Notes under the pieces: generated by a model
What the model saw: the letters and a program-made list of their open reading frames with translations, nothing else
Database searches by the model: none
Told to the model about the DNA's origin: nothing
Shown: one piece after another, positions 56,454 to 64,000 of the stretch
Position numbering within the stretch: the first letter of the stretch is position 1
Layout: every line of letters starts with the position of its first letter
From: Nodosilinea sp. WJT8-NPBG4
Lineage (GTDB): Bacteria; Cyanobacteriota; Cyanobacteriia; Phormidesmidales; Phormidesmidaceae
Direction: 5' to 3'
DNA: 64,000 bases
NCBI GenBank assembly: GCA_019359285.1
Contig: JAHHHQ010000036.1
Coordinates: 186,001-250,000 of the forward strand
Position numbers and translations under genes: made by a program

Positions 56454-57752
56454 ATGACCGCTACCACCCCGCAATTTAGCTCGCCCGCCCAATCCGATCA
56501 CCCTCAGCCGGCTCTTCAACCGGCGGATCTAGCGGTAGAGGTGGCAATTGTCGGCGGCGGTATCGTCGGGCTTACCTTAGCAGCAGCCCTCGCTCCCAGC
56601 GGTATGCAGATTGCTGTGATTGAAGCTCAAACAGCGGCAGCGGCTGCTTCGCGGCAGCGGGCCTACGCCTTCTCGCTAACCTCAGCAGATATTTTCAAGG
56701 GGCTTGGGCTATGGCCTCAGGTTGGGCCCCACATCTGTCATTTCGACCAGGTGCAGCTCTCCGATGGCGACTACGGCAAGGTCGTGCGGTTTTTGCCTAG
56801 CGATTTGGGCACCGATGCGGTCTACTACGGTGCTGAGCATGGCGTGCTGATGGCGGCGCTCCAGGGAGCGATCGCAGCCTTCCCTAACATTCACTACCTC
56901 TGCTCAGCTACCCTAGGGACAACCCACGACTACGGAGAATGCACCGTAGCGGAGGTGAATACACCCGAGGGTAACATCACGGTGCGATCGCCCCTTTTCG
57001 TTGCTGCCGACGGCAAAGGCTCTTCCCTGCGCCAGCGGGCCGGCATCGGCAGCCTTGGCTGGCGCTACCGCCAGTCCTGTGTGACTACCGTTTTAGAACC
57101 CGAGCACTCCCACCAAAACACGGCCTATGAGCGCTTTTGGCCCAGCGGCCCCTTCGCCATTTTGCCCCTGCCCGGCCAGCGCTGCCAGGTGGTGTGGACC
57201 GTTCCCCACGCCGAGGCCGAGGCTATTTTGCACCTGCCCGAAGCCGAATTCATGGCTGAATTAGAGCAGCGCTACGGTGGCCAGATGGGGCAGCTCAGGC
57301 GATTGACCGCGCCAGCAATGTTTCCGGTGCAGCTGATGCAGTGCGATCGCTACGTTTTGCCTCGCCTGGCCCTAGTCGGAGACGCGGCCCACAGCTGCCA
57401 CCCCGTAGGCGGGCAAGGGCTAAATATGGGGATTCGTGACGCTGCGGCCCTGGCAGAAGTGCTAACGGCTGCCCATCAGCAGGGTCACGACCTGGGCAGC
57501 CTCACCGTGCTGCGCCGCTACGATCGCTGGCGACGGTTAGAAAACTGGGTCATTCTCAGTTTCACCGATGGACTGACCCGCATTTTCTCAAACCGACTGC
57601 TGCCTGTAGTAGTGCTACGACGCAGTGGGCTTTGGATACTCAGCCACGTCTCCCCCCTCAAACGTCTGGCCCTACGGCTAATGACCGGTCGCTTAGGGCG
57701 AGTACCCCGCCTGGCCCAGATGGGCCGGCAAGGGTACGATTCTGCCCTGTGA
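56454..57752 (+). CDS. UbiH-family FAD-dependent hydroxylase
   Basis: A 432-residue flavoprotein monooxygenase: FAD Rossmann motif AIVGGGIVGLTLAAAL (about 30-45), DG motif FVAADGKGSS, and GD motif ALVGDAAHSCHPVGGQGLN. UbiH-type enzymes hydroxylate quinone precursors. In cyanobacteria the relatives are linked to prenylquinone metabolism; the exact substrate is not shown here. The N-terminal 25 residues are low-complexity. Confidence 0.82.
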   Translation: MTATTPQFSSPAQSDHPQPALQPADLAVEVAIVGGGIVGLTLAAALAPSGMQIAVIEAQTAAAAASRQRAYAFSLTSADIFKGLGLWPQVGPHICHFDQVQLSDGDYGKVVRFLPSDLGTDAVYYGAEHGVLMAALQGAIAAFPNIHYLCSATLGTTHDYGECTVAEVNTPEGNITVRSPLFVAADGKGSSLRQRAGIGSLGWRYRQSCVTTVLEPEHSHQNTAYERFWPSGPFAILPLPGQRCQVVWTVPHAEAEAILHLPEAEFMAELEQRYGGQMGQLRRLTAPAMFPVQLMQCDRYVLPRLALVGDAAHSCHPVGGQGLNMGIRDAAALAEVLTAAHQQGHDLGSLTVLRRYDRWRRLENWVILSFTDGLTRIFSNRLLPVVVLRRSGLWILSHVSPLKRLALRLMTGRLGRVPRLAQMGRQGYDSAL

Positions 57753-58032
57753 ATCGACATGCAAGCAATCCTCTGTGCCAGCAGATTTTCCCTTAAATCG
57801 AGGAATCTGAAGGCTCAAAGTTCTTTAAGTTGGGAAAATATAGGTGGCTAAACAACTTCGGTTATGCACCGTAGGATAGCCGTTTGTGAAACAGCTTAGT
57901 ACTTTTTCCATCGATGTTCAACACATCCCATCAGCATTGGAGCCCTTCAGTGTTAAAGGGTTGCAATGCTAATAGATTTCTCTATTTAACGAGGTATGGG
58001 ACGGAGCGCAAGACAGCGCAATGCCCGTCTAC

Positions 58033-58242
58033 CTAATACTGATACTGAGCTTCTGAGCGGGTGTAATCCCGCAGGGGAATGGCGCGATTGAGGGCCATAT
58101 TTTTAGCAAACTTAAACAGACTGTCGTAGTTGCGCTGTCTACAAACCAGTCGCCCATCCCCAGAGTATTGACTGCCATCATCTCGAAGCTCAATGGCGAA
58201 ATCCGACACGTATACAGAAAAAACTCGGGTTGCAGCGTTCAT
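58033..58242 (-). CDS. Small unknown protein
   Basis: A 69-residue protein starting at MNAATRVFSVYVSDF. A longer frame to 58293 exists, but that start is less likely. The pattern is beta-rich then helical with a basic middle. Not recognised. The 280 bases before it (57,753-58,032) hold nothing clear. Confidence 0.5.
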   Translation of the reverse strand: MNAATRVFSVYVSDFAIELRDDGSQYSGDGRLVCRQRNYDSLFKFAKNMALNRAIPLRDYTRSEAQYQY

Positions 58243-58382
58243 GATGGTTAACGATCTTTCGCAAGAATTATGGGTGGAATAACGATTTCTCACACATTAA
58301 TTCAAACCAAAGGCAAAGCCCAGATCTGTCTGGCGCAAACTCTACCAATGGTCAGAACTCAGCTGAATTAGACCTAGTTGAA

Positions 58383-58571
58383 CTAACAAAAGGATTTGAT
58401 ATTAGCGGGATCTACGTAGTAGCAAGCAGAGCTGTCTAAACAGATACGTGCCCAGCCTGCGGCACTGACATCGACCAGTTCATAGGTTGTCTCTTGTACA
58501 AAAAAGCCTCGATGGTCGCGGGTTCCAGGAAGTACGGAAAAGCAATAACTTTTGTCGTTTAGGGTGTTCAT
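58383..58571 (-). CDS. Small unknown protein
   Basis: A 62-residue protein with four Cys and an SH3-like beta pattern (TTYELVDVSAAGWARICL), not recognised. Upstream of it a run of AT-rich sequence could hold its promoter. Confidence 0.5.
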   Translation of the reverse strand: MNTLNDKSYCFSVLPGTRDHRGFFVQETTYELVDVSAAGWARICLDSSACYYVDPANIKSFC

Positions 58572-58771
58572 GGTGGCTTCTTATAAGAGAATTGAAATTG
58601 GAGTAGGAACTTTTTCCTACTTTTTAAGTCTATATGAAGCAACTGTGAGGCAAGTCTTTTTCTTGCGAATTAATTTTAATCTTTACCCTGGGTTTCGAGA
58701 TTGTTACCTCAGCTACGTTTAGGGCAAATTCTTCATCAATAAACGTAACGATCGCAGCTTTGAGCGCTAGG

Positions 58772-59644
58772 CTACAGCGCGACAACCCGTTCGGCAACTC
58801 GCAGCTTGGCCGAACGGGCCCGGGGGTTTTGGCCCACTTCAGTTTCGGTGGCAATCACGGGTTTTTTAGTAATTACCTTGAGATCGGGAGAGTCTTTTAG
58901 GGTGTGCTTAACCAGGCGATCTTCCAAACTGTGAAAACTGATAATCACCAACCGTCCACCAGGAGTTAGCCAGGTAGGCGCAACCTTCAGCAGGGTTTCT
59001 AACACTTTCAACTCCTGGTTTACCGCAATTCGCAACGCCTGAAAGGTGCGAGTAGCCGGATGAATTCGACCGTAGCGATAGCTGCGCGGCACGCAGTAGG
59101 AGATAGCTTCAGCCAGATCGGTGGTGGTTTGCCAGGGGCGCTGGTCAACAATTTTGCGGGCAATTCGGCGAGAGAGGCGTTCTTCGCCGTAGGTGTAGAT
59201 TAAGTTCGCCAGCTCGGTTTCATCCCAGTGGTTGACGATGTCAGCGGCGGTGAGGTCTTGGCGCGGGTCCATGCGCATGTCGAGGGGGGCGGTTTGGCGA
59301 AAGCTAAAGCCGCGATCGCCCACATCGAGCTGCACCGAGCTCACCCCCAAATCAGCCAAAACACCGTTGAATAAATTTCCGGAGGGGTTATAGTCGGCAA
59401 AATTGCCGTGCCACAGCGAAACTCTGTCGCCAAACTCGGCCAGATTGGCCTGAGTAGCCGCGATCGCCGCTGCATCTTGATCCACAGCCACTACCCTCAC
59501 GGTGGGGTCAGCTTCGAGTATCAGCCGACTGTGGCCACCGCCACCGGCAGTCGCATCTAAATACTGCCCACCAGGCTGAATGTTAAGCCCTTCGATTACC
59601 GCCTCAGGCAGCACCGGCACGTGATAAAACTCTGGCTCTGCCAT
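58772..59644 (-). CDS. rsmH: 16S rRNA (cytosine-1402-N4) methyltransferase
   Basis: A 290-residue RsmH (MraW). It methylates C1402 in the ribosomal decoding site using S-adenosylmethionine. It has [27 protein letters not shown], the [12 protein letters not shown] signature, GFSFR, PLDMRMD and [14 protein letters not shown] chose the ATG at 59644 ([12 protein letters not shown]). It is divergent from ndhH with about 100 bases between. Confidence 0.93.
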   Translation of the reverse strand: MAEPEFYHVPVLPEAVIEGLNIQPGGQYLDATAGGGGHSRLILEADPTVRVVAVDQDAAAIAATQANLAEFGDRVSLWHGNFADYNPSGNLFNGVLADLGVSSVQLDVGDRGFSFRQTAPLDMRMDPRQDLTAADIVNHWDETELANLIYTYGEERLSRRIARKIVDQRPWQTTTDLAEAISYCVPRSYRYGRIHPATRTFQALRIAVNQELKVLETLLKVAPTWLTPGGRLVIISFHSLEDRLVKHTLKDSPDLKVITKKPVIATETEVGQNPRARSAKLRVAERVVAL

Positions 59645-59743
59645 CAGCAATCTCAATCCCTGCTTCGTATGCCAACTGAGGCGATACCCATTAAGATACT
59701 CAAAGATACAGCAGAACTAGATTTTGACGATTGGGTAGCCCCT

Positions 59744-60928
59744 ATGTCGATTATTGAAACTAAGACCGAACCCATGGTGCTCAACATGGGGCCCCACCAT
59801 CCCTCCATGCACGGGGTGCTGCGGTTGATTGTCACCCTCGACGGCGAAGATGTGCTCGACTGCGAGCCGGTGATTGGCTACCTGCACCGAGGCATGGAGA
59901 AAATCGCTGAAAGCCGCACCAACCTTATGTTTGTGCCCTACGTGAGCCGGTGGGACTACGCGGCGGGCATGTTTAACGAAGCGATCACCGTCAACGCCCC
60001 TGAAAAGCTCGCCAACATTGAGGTGCCCAAGCGGGCCAGCTACATTCGCGTTATCATGCTGGAGCTCAACCGCATTGCCAACCACCTGCTGTGGCTTGGC
60101 CCCTTTCTGGCCGACGTCGGCGCTCAGACCCCTTTCTTCTACATCTTCCGCGAGCGCGAGATGATCTATGACCTGTGGGAAGCCGCGACTGGCTACCGCA
60201 TGGTCAACAACAACTACTTCCGCATTGGCGGCGTGGCCGCTGACCTGCCCTATGGCTGGCTCGACAAGTGCCTAGACTTTTGCGATTACTTTTTGCCCAA
60301 AGTCGACGAGTACGAAAAGCTAATCACCAACAACCCCATCTTTCGCCGCCGGATTGAGGGCATTGGCACCATCACCCGCGACGAAGCAATTTCCTGGGGG
60401 CTCTCAGGCCCCATGCTGCGCGGCTCTGGCGTTAAGTGGGATCTCCGCAAGGTCGATCACTACGAATGCTATGACGACTTTGATTGGGACATCCACTACG
60501 AAACCGCTGGCGACTGCATGGCCCGCTACCAAGTCCGCATCCGCGAAATGCGGGAGTCCGTCAAAATCTTGCGGCAGGCCTGTGCCCAAATTCCGGGCGG
60601 CCCCTTTGAGAACCTTGAGGCCAAGCGCATGGCCGAAGGCCCAAAATCAGAGTGGAACAATTTTGACTACCAATTTATTGGCAAAAAGATTGCCCCTACC
60701 TTTAAAATTCCGGCTGGGGAACACTATGTGCGCCTAGAAAGCGGCAAGGGCGAACTGGGCGTCTTCATCATGGGCAACGACAACATTTTCCCCTGGCGCT
60801 TTAAGGTTCGTGCCGCTGACTTCAACAACCTGCAAATTTTGCCCCACTTGTTGAAAGGGGTAAAGGTGGCCGATATTATGGCCATTCTAGGCAGTATCGA
60901 CATCATTATGGGGTCGGTAGATCGCTAG
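59744..60928 (+). CDS. ndhH: NAD(P)H-quinone oxidoreductase subunit H
   Basis: A 394-residue protein, exactly the usual NdhH length when started at the ATG at 59744 ([24 protein letters not shown]). It is the 49-kDa-type subunit of the photosynthetic NDH-1 complex, at the quinone site. Other signatures are [35 protein letters not shown] and [10 protein letters not shown]. An upstream in-frame extension overlaps rsmH and was rejected. Confidence 0.96.
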   Translation: MSIIETKTEPMVLNMGPHHPSMHGVLRLIVTLDGEDVLDCEPVIGYLHRGMEKIAESRTNLMFVPYVSRWDYAAGMFNEAITVNAPEKLANIEVPKRASYIRVIMLELNRIANHLLWLGPFLADVGAQTPFFYIFREREMIYDLWEAATGYRMVNNNYFRIGGVAADLPYGWLDKCLDFCDYFLPKVDEYEKLITNNPIFRRRIEGIGTITRDEAISWGLSGPMLRGSGVKWDLRKVDHYECYDDFDWDIHYETAGDCMARYQVRIREMRESVKILRQACAQIPGGPFENLEAKRMAEGPKSEWNNFDYQFIGKKIAPTFKIPAGEHYVRLESGKGELGVFIMGNDNIFPWRFKVRAADFNNLQILPHLLKGVKVADIMAILGSIDIIMGSVDR

Positions 60929-61076
60929 GGGCCGCACCCCGGCTCAGGTTTTTGGGCCGATGAGCTACCATTGCAATGGCCTAGACTTGCACTGTCTCAA
61001 GGGCGGTAGCGGGCGCTTGTCCTGCTCCCTGCGCTGGGTGCATCTAGCCCCCTGTTCCTAAATCCTGCCGCTGCCT

Positions 61077-61796
61077 GTGACCTCACTGCCCACAAGCCCC
61101 TCTCCTACCCTCGCCCGGCAGCGCCGGATTCAGAAGGCAAAGCAGCGGCGAGCGCTGTTTATCGCTCTGCTGCTGCTGGGTGCGGGGTTTGTGGGAGTGC
61201 GATCGCTGCCCCATCCCTCACTGCGGCAAATTCAAGAGACCGTATGGGTCAGCCATCCTGAACCACTGGCTATGGCTGGGGGCGACCCCTACGTTCGCGC
61301 TCTGATGCGCACGATTTCTGCCGCCGAGTCAAACACCAATCAGCCCTACAACGTGCTCTACGGCGGCAACACCGTGCAGCAGCTCAGCCGCCATCCCAAC
61401 ATCTGCGTTGAGATTGTGGCAGGACCAAATCAGGGGCACTGCACCACCGCAGCCGGGCGCTACCAGTTTTTAACTGGCACCTGGCAAGAAAAAGCCCAGC
61501 AGTACCATCCCAAGTCCTCCAGCTGGTTTAGCACCTGGGGCGATTACAGCTTTGACCCCGAATCGCAAGATCTGGTGGTCTACCACTGGCTCAGAGACAC
61601 CTCCGCCTGGAATTTGGATATTCCTAGTGCTCTACGGGACGGTCGCCTAGATGAGGTGCTGCGCCGTCTTTCTGGCACCTGGACCAGCCTTGGCTACGGC
61701 ATCGAGTCAAACAGCATGACCGCCCGACTGCCTCGCGTCTACGAAAACCTGCTTCAGGAAGAACTCGCGGGGTCACCCTCTGGGCAGCTGCCTTAG
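61077..61796 (+). CDS. Membrane-anchored lysozyme-like protein
   Basis: A 239-residue protein, GTG start. A basic N-terminus and a membrane helix (about 26-45, ALFIALLLLGAGFVGV) precede a muramidase-like domain: TISAAESNTNQPYNVLYGG with a likely catalytic Glu, and TTAAGRYQFLTGTWQ. This is the lysozyme-like fold of COG4678-type proteins, which cleave peptidoglycan. It is probably a host cell-wall enzyme. Confidence 0.78.
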   Translation: MTSLPTSPSPTLARQRRIQKAKQRRALFIALLLLGAGFVGVRSLPHPSLRQIQETVWVSHPEPLAMAGGDPYVRALMRTISAAESNTNQPYNVLYGGNTVQQLSRHPNICVEIVAGPNQGHCTTAAGRYQFLTGTWQEKAQQYHPKSSSWFSTWGDYSFDPESQDLVVYHWLRDTSAWNLDIPSALRDGRLDEVLRRLSGTWTSLGYGIESNSMTARLPRVYENLLQEELAGSPSGQLP

Positions 61797-61815
61797 AGAT
61801 TATTAGAAAAAAACG

Positions 61816-61849
61816 CTGCCCCCTCGGTATAGATATACCAAGGGGGCAG
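61816..61849 (-). terminator. Strong inverted repeat, T-run on minus strand
   Basis: CTGCCCCCT-C-GGTATA pairs with TATACC-A-AGGGGGCAG. On the minus strand it is followed by CGTTTTTTTC, a terminator shape. No minus-strand gene precedes it on the right, so it may instead end plus-strand transcripts inefficiently or block antisense transcription. Confidence 0.6.
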
Positions 61850-61928
61850 GTGACTCAACTTCAACTTTGCCAAAGAGAACTACAGCACGAGGAATCATCA
61901 TTTCGTAAAGAACCAGCTGATTTTACGA

Positions 61929-62207
61929 ATGTTTCGTTTAAGCCTTCACAGTAACCGGCGCACCTGGGCACCTCGGCTCGATAAGGCGGGGGTATGGCTG
62001 AAGGCGATCCAAGCCCTGGATGGGTGGTCATCGATGGTGGCGCTACAGCGATACCTCGAAATATCGGAGGGGAAGAAGGTGGAGGCGATCGCTCCAAGTA
62101 GTGCGCTTCTTGCCCCTGTTTGTGAGGACTCTGCAAAGGGTTTGGACCATGGCAGCATCCGATCGCTCTTAAAGGGCAATCTAGTGGCAGGGAGCTATCC
62201 CGCCTAG
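61929..62207 (+). pseudogene. C-terminal fragment of a tyrosine recombinase (integrase)
   Basis: A 92-residue frame. HSNRRTWAPRL matches the H-x-x-R block of tyrosine recombinases, followed by LKAIQALDGWSSMVALQRYLEISEGKK with the W/H position and the catalytic Tyr (RYLE). The N-terminal DNA-binding part and the first catalytic Arg are missing, and only about 50 residues beyond the Tyr remain. It looks like a broken integrase gene from an older insertion. It lies 16.5 kb from the tRNA junction, so it need not belong to the present element. Confidence 0.6.
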
Positions 62208-62247
62208 ACAATACTTTTTGCCCCCTTTTATATGGGGAAATAACTCA

Positions 62248-63498
62248 ATGAACCTTTGGGATCGCGCTAAGCAGCTTGCAGACGCAGCATCGGAGACCAA
62301 CCAGCACCTCGGCAGCCAGATTGATAAAGCCGTTGCCGCAGCCCAGCAGGCCACCGAAGAGCTCGCGACTACCAGTGCGCTGACCCTGCAACAGGCCCAG
62401 CAGGTTGCCCAAAAAACTATTGAGCAAGGGGCCGAGGAGCTAGAAAGTGCGCTTGAGTACGTCAAAAATGTCGGCGAAGGTGCTCAGCAAACCGCTCAAA
62501 CGCTAACCGTGACTAGCCTAGCTACCCTTAATGATCTACAGAAGACGGGGCAGCAGCAATCGCAGCAAAGCCTGGAAGCGATGGGTAAGGCCCTAGAAGA
62601 ATGGCAGGGGGCGATCGCCGCTCTAGGCACCTCCGGCATGGTCACGGCCAATGCCCTCAAAGACCTGCCGCGTACCGCTCAAGAGCTGGCTCAGGAAATG
62701 CCGGCCCTGGCGCGTCGATTGCAAAGGGCGGGCACCCGTTTAGGCGATGCTCCGCGATCGGATGCCGACATTATGGGGCTGTTCGACAAAATCCCTGGTA
62801 CGTCCAAACTTGGGGCTAGCGAGTGGGATATTCGGGTCTTTTTGTCGGACAAGCATGGCAGCCACATTCGGGCGCACTCTAAGGGGGGCAGCAACGGGGC
62901 CGAGAATGTTGTATGGGAGCTGGGCGCAGACAATATTCGCCGCGGCTCGGCCACGATGACTGGGGGCGAGCAGACCTACATTCGCTTTTACAACGCAGTG
63001 GACTCAGTGCTCAAGAACTCGGCGACGATCGCGCAACTGGGTCTGGCGGCCACGGGCACGGCGGTGCTGACTCAGGCGCTGGTGACGGCGCTGGCCTACA
63101 CCCTAGATCTCTACCGAGGCGACATTACCGCAGATGAGTTTCGCGACAAAATTGTGGCGGCGGCGGTCAGTGCTGGCATTGCTACACCGATCTTTTTTCT
63201 CATTCTGGTGGCGGTGATGGCGCTGTTCCCCGAGATTGTGGTGGTTTTGTCTGCTCCTGCGGTGATTGTGGGCTTCAATGCGTTGTTTGGGGTGGGCATT
63301 GCGCTGCCGATCGTGCAGTCAATTGTTCGCCATGTGGAGGCGGGCGGCTGTGGGGATGAGGCCAAAGCTCAGTATGCAGAGGCGATCGCTCAGGGGAATG
63401 CCCTGTTAGATGCCTCATCGTTGGAGGTGCAGCGGTGGTGGCAGCAGCTGTTTGCTGCTGACCCGGTGTTGGCAAATGAGGCGATCGCAGAGACCTAG
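62248..63498 (+). CDS. Coiled-coil membrane protein with HNH-like motif
   Basis: A 416-residue protein from the ATG at 62248 (MNLWDRAKQLADAAS). Residues 1-170 are Ala/Gln-rich coiled coil. About 195-235 contain DIRVFLSDKHGSHIRAHSKG, GGSNGAENVVWEL and DNIRRGSATM, a spacing like HNH nucleases or HNH-derived toxins (H...H...N...N). The C-terminal third has membrane helices (ATGTAVLTQALVTALAY; about 300-345). Not recognised as a named family. Candidates are an HNH-type effector or a structural membrane protein. It has several HIP1 sites, so it is resident in the host genome. Confidence 0.55.
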   Translation: MNLWDRAKQLADAASETNQHLGSQIDKAVAAAQQATEELATTSALTLQQAQQVAQKTIEQGAEELESALEYVKNVGEGAQQTAQTLTVTSLATLNDLQKTGQQQSQQSLEAMGKALEEWQGAIAALGTSGMVTANALKDLPRTAQELAQEMPALARRLQRAGTRLGDAPRSDADIMGLFDKIPGTSKLGASEWDIRVFLSDKHGSHIRAHSKGGSNGAENVVWELGADNIRRGSATMTGGEQTYIRFYNAVDSVLKNSATIAQLGLAATGTAVLTQALVTALAYTLDLYRGDITADEFRDKIVAAAVSAGIATPIFFLILVAVMALFPEIVVVLSAPAVIVGFNALFGVGIALPIVQSIVRHVEAGGCGDEAKAQYAEAIAQGNALLDASSLEVQRWWQQLFAADPVLANEAIAET

Positions 63499-63823
63499 AG
63501 CAGGGATGGGGCTATCCTTTTGCCTACGGTGTGTTGTTTAGGGTCTACAGCTGTCTGGCGATCGCCCTCATGCTCGTTTCCCTACGCGAGATCATGCCCA
63601 AACGCGCTTGAAACGAGAAGATCCTGCGGTTCTAAATCAAAGTCCAAGATGCCTTATCCCAACTCTGGGTTATGGATTCCACTGTTTGTACATAACTTAT
63701 GGGCGGCAGGGATAAGAGAGTTTCCAGACAAAGACGATGCCCTCAGAAGTCTATAAATCCCGATCAATTGTGATAGTCCCAAGTAGTCTTTAGTTATGCT
63801 GTCTACCGTGAGGCAACCCAGTG
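63499..63823. other. Gap without convincing gene
   Basis: This 325-base stretch contains a 78-residue frame (63520-63756) with atypical composition (Ser/Cys/Arg rich) that I do not accept, and otherwise the promoter region of the lipoprotein gene. Confidence 0.45.
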
Positions 63824-64000
63824 ATGAAACGACTACCATCCCTGCTGCTGGTTCTGCTATTGACGCCCGTGGTCGTGGCTTGCACCCCAGTGGACAATCG
63901 GCCCCAAACCACCTCGTCACCGGTGCTTAGCCCCCCTACCTCTAACCCCACGGTCCCGGTAATTGATCGATTTACCCTTGACGAGCTGTTTGCTCAGGAT
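63824..64000 (+). CDS. Lipoprotein, N-terminal part (cut by window edge)
   Basis: An open frame from ATG at 63824 (or GTG at 63821) to the window end, 59 residues. The signal peptide LLLVLLLTPVVVACTP has a lipobox with Cys at residue 20. A Pro/Ser/Thr-rich linker follows, then VIDRFTLDELFAQD. The mature function is not visible. Confidence 0.7.
   Translation, partial: MKRLPSLLLVLLLTPVVVACTPVDNRPQTTSSPVLSPPTSNPTVPVIDRFTLDELFAQD

Noticed and set aside
58630..58854. Minus-strand 74-residue frame
   Set aside because: It overlaps the 3' end of rsmH in another frame. The last 45 residues look somewhat protein-like, but there is no good start or ribosome-binding site outside rsmH.
63520..63756. 78-residue plus-strand frame
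   Set aside because: Ser/Cys/Arg-rich composition and no ribosome-binding site; probably non-coding.

Overview
The window joins two very different DNAs. From base 1 to about 45,430 it is an AT-rich, gene-dense mobile element (phage-like or plasmid-like) whose left end lies outside the window. From about 45,434 to 64,000 it is the chromosome of a filamentous-type cyanobacterium, probably Leptolyngbya/Nodosilinea-like. The cyanobacterial calls are sqdB and sqdX (sulfolipid synthesis), ndhH (photosynthetic NDH-1), rsmH, a YedK/HMCES-type protein, and many GCGATCGC (HIP1) octamers. I saw no HIP1 site in the element part. The junction lies in the anticodon arm of a tRNA-Phe(GAA) gene: only its 5' 43 nt remain (45,434-45,476, minus strand), so this looks like one end of an integrated element.

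Element layout. 1-6,273 (+): a train of about 25 very small genes, often with overlapping TAATG/ATGA junctions, almost all unrecognised, with one PD-(D/E)XK-like nuclease. 6,334-18,144: short blocks on both strands with small unknown proteins, a zinc-ribbon/GIY-YIG endonuclease, a terminase-small-subunit-like HTH protein, a NUMOD/GIY-YIG homing endonuclease and an EAL-domain protein. 18,239-23,283: a type IV prepilin-like protein, an HNH protein with a membrane tail, and a membrane module (membrane-anchored P-loop ATPase, polytopic membrane protein, exported protein). 23,313-25,498: a maintenance region with about a dozen TTGGCA repeats, a perfect CRP-type site, a 14-bp inverted repeat, and parR-like and parM-like genes. 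26,572-31,034 (-): an HTH/coiled-coil protein, a second zinc-ribbon/GIY-YIG endonuclease and a family A DNA polymerase. 31,170-45,224 (+): a nearly self-sufficient replication and nucleotide module: RHH protein, GIY-YIG nuclease, PrimPol-helicase, SNF2-type helicase, DNA methyltransferase, Holliday-junction-resolvase-like nuclease, B12-dependent ribonucleotide reductase, dUTPase, DNA sliding clamp, dNMP kinase and several small proteins. I recognised no capsid, portal, tail, large terminase, relaxase or full integrase here; they may lie to the left or be absent.

The element promoters share a layout. Many have a TTGCAT-like -35, a 17-bp spacer and a TANAAT -10, with TTAGA half-sites inside the spacer. 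Others lack a good -35 and instead carry a CTTTATCTAATGCTAGA-like block exactly 10 bp upstream of the -10. Both suggest one element-wide regulator acting on TCTAA-N2-TTAGA.

Chromosome layout. PPC-domain secreted protein (-), FAD oxidoreductase (+), phytase-like lipoprotein (+), helical protein (-), YedK (+), ABC exporter pair and MarR regulator (-), sqdB-sqdX and a UbiH-type hydroxylase (+), two small proteins and rsmH (-), ndhH (+), a lysozyme-like protein (+), the C-terminal fragment of a tyrosine recombinase, a coiled-coil membrane protein with an HNH-like motif, and the start of a lipoprotein gene at the right edge. All functions are read from motifs and remembered family features; no database search was run.
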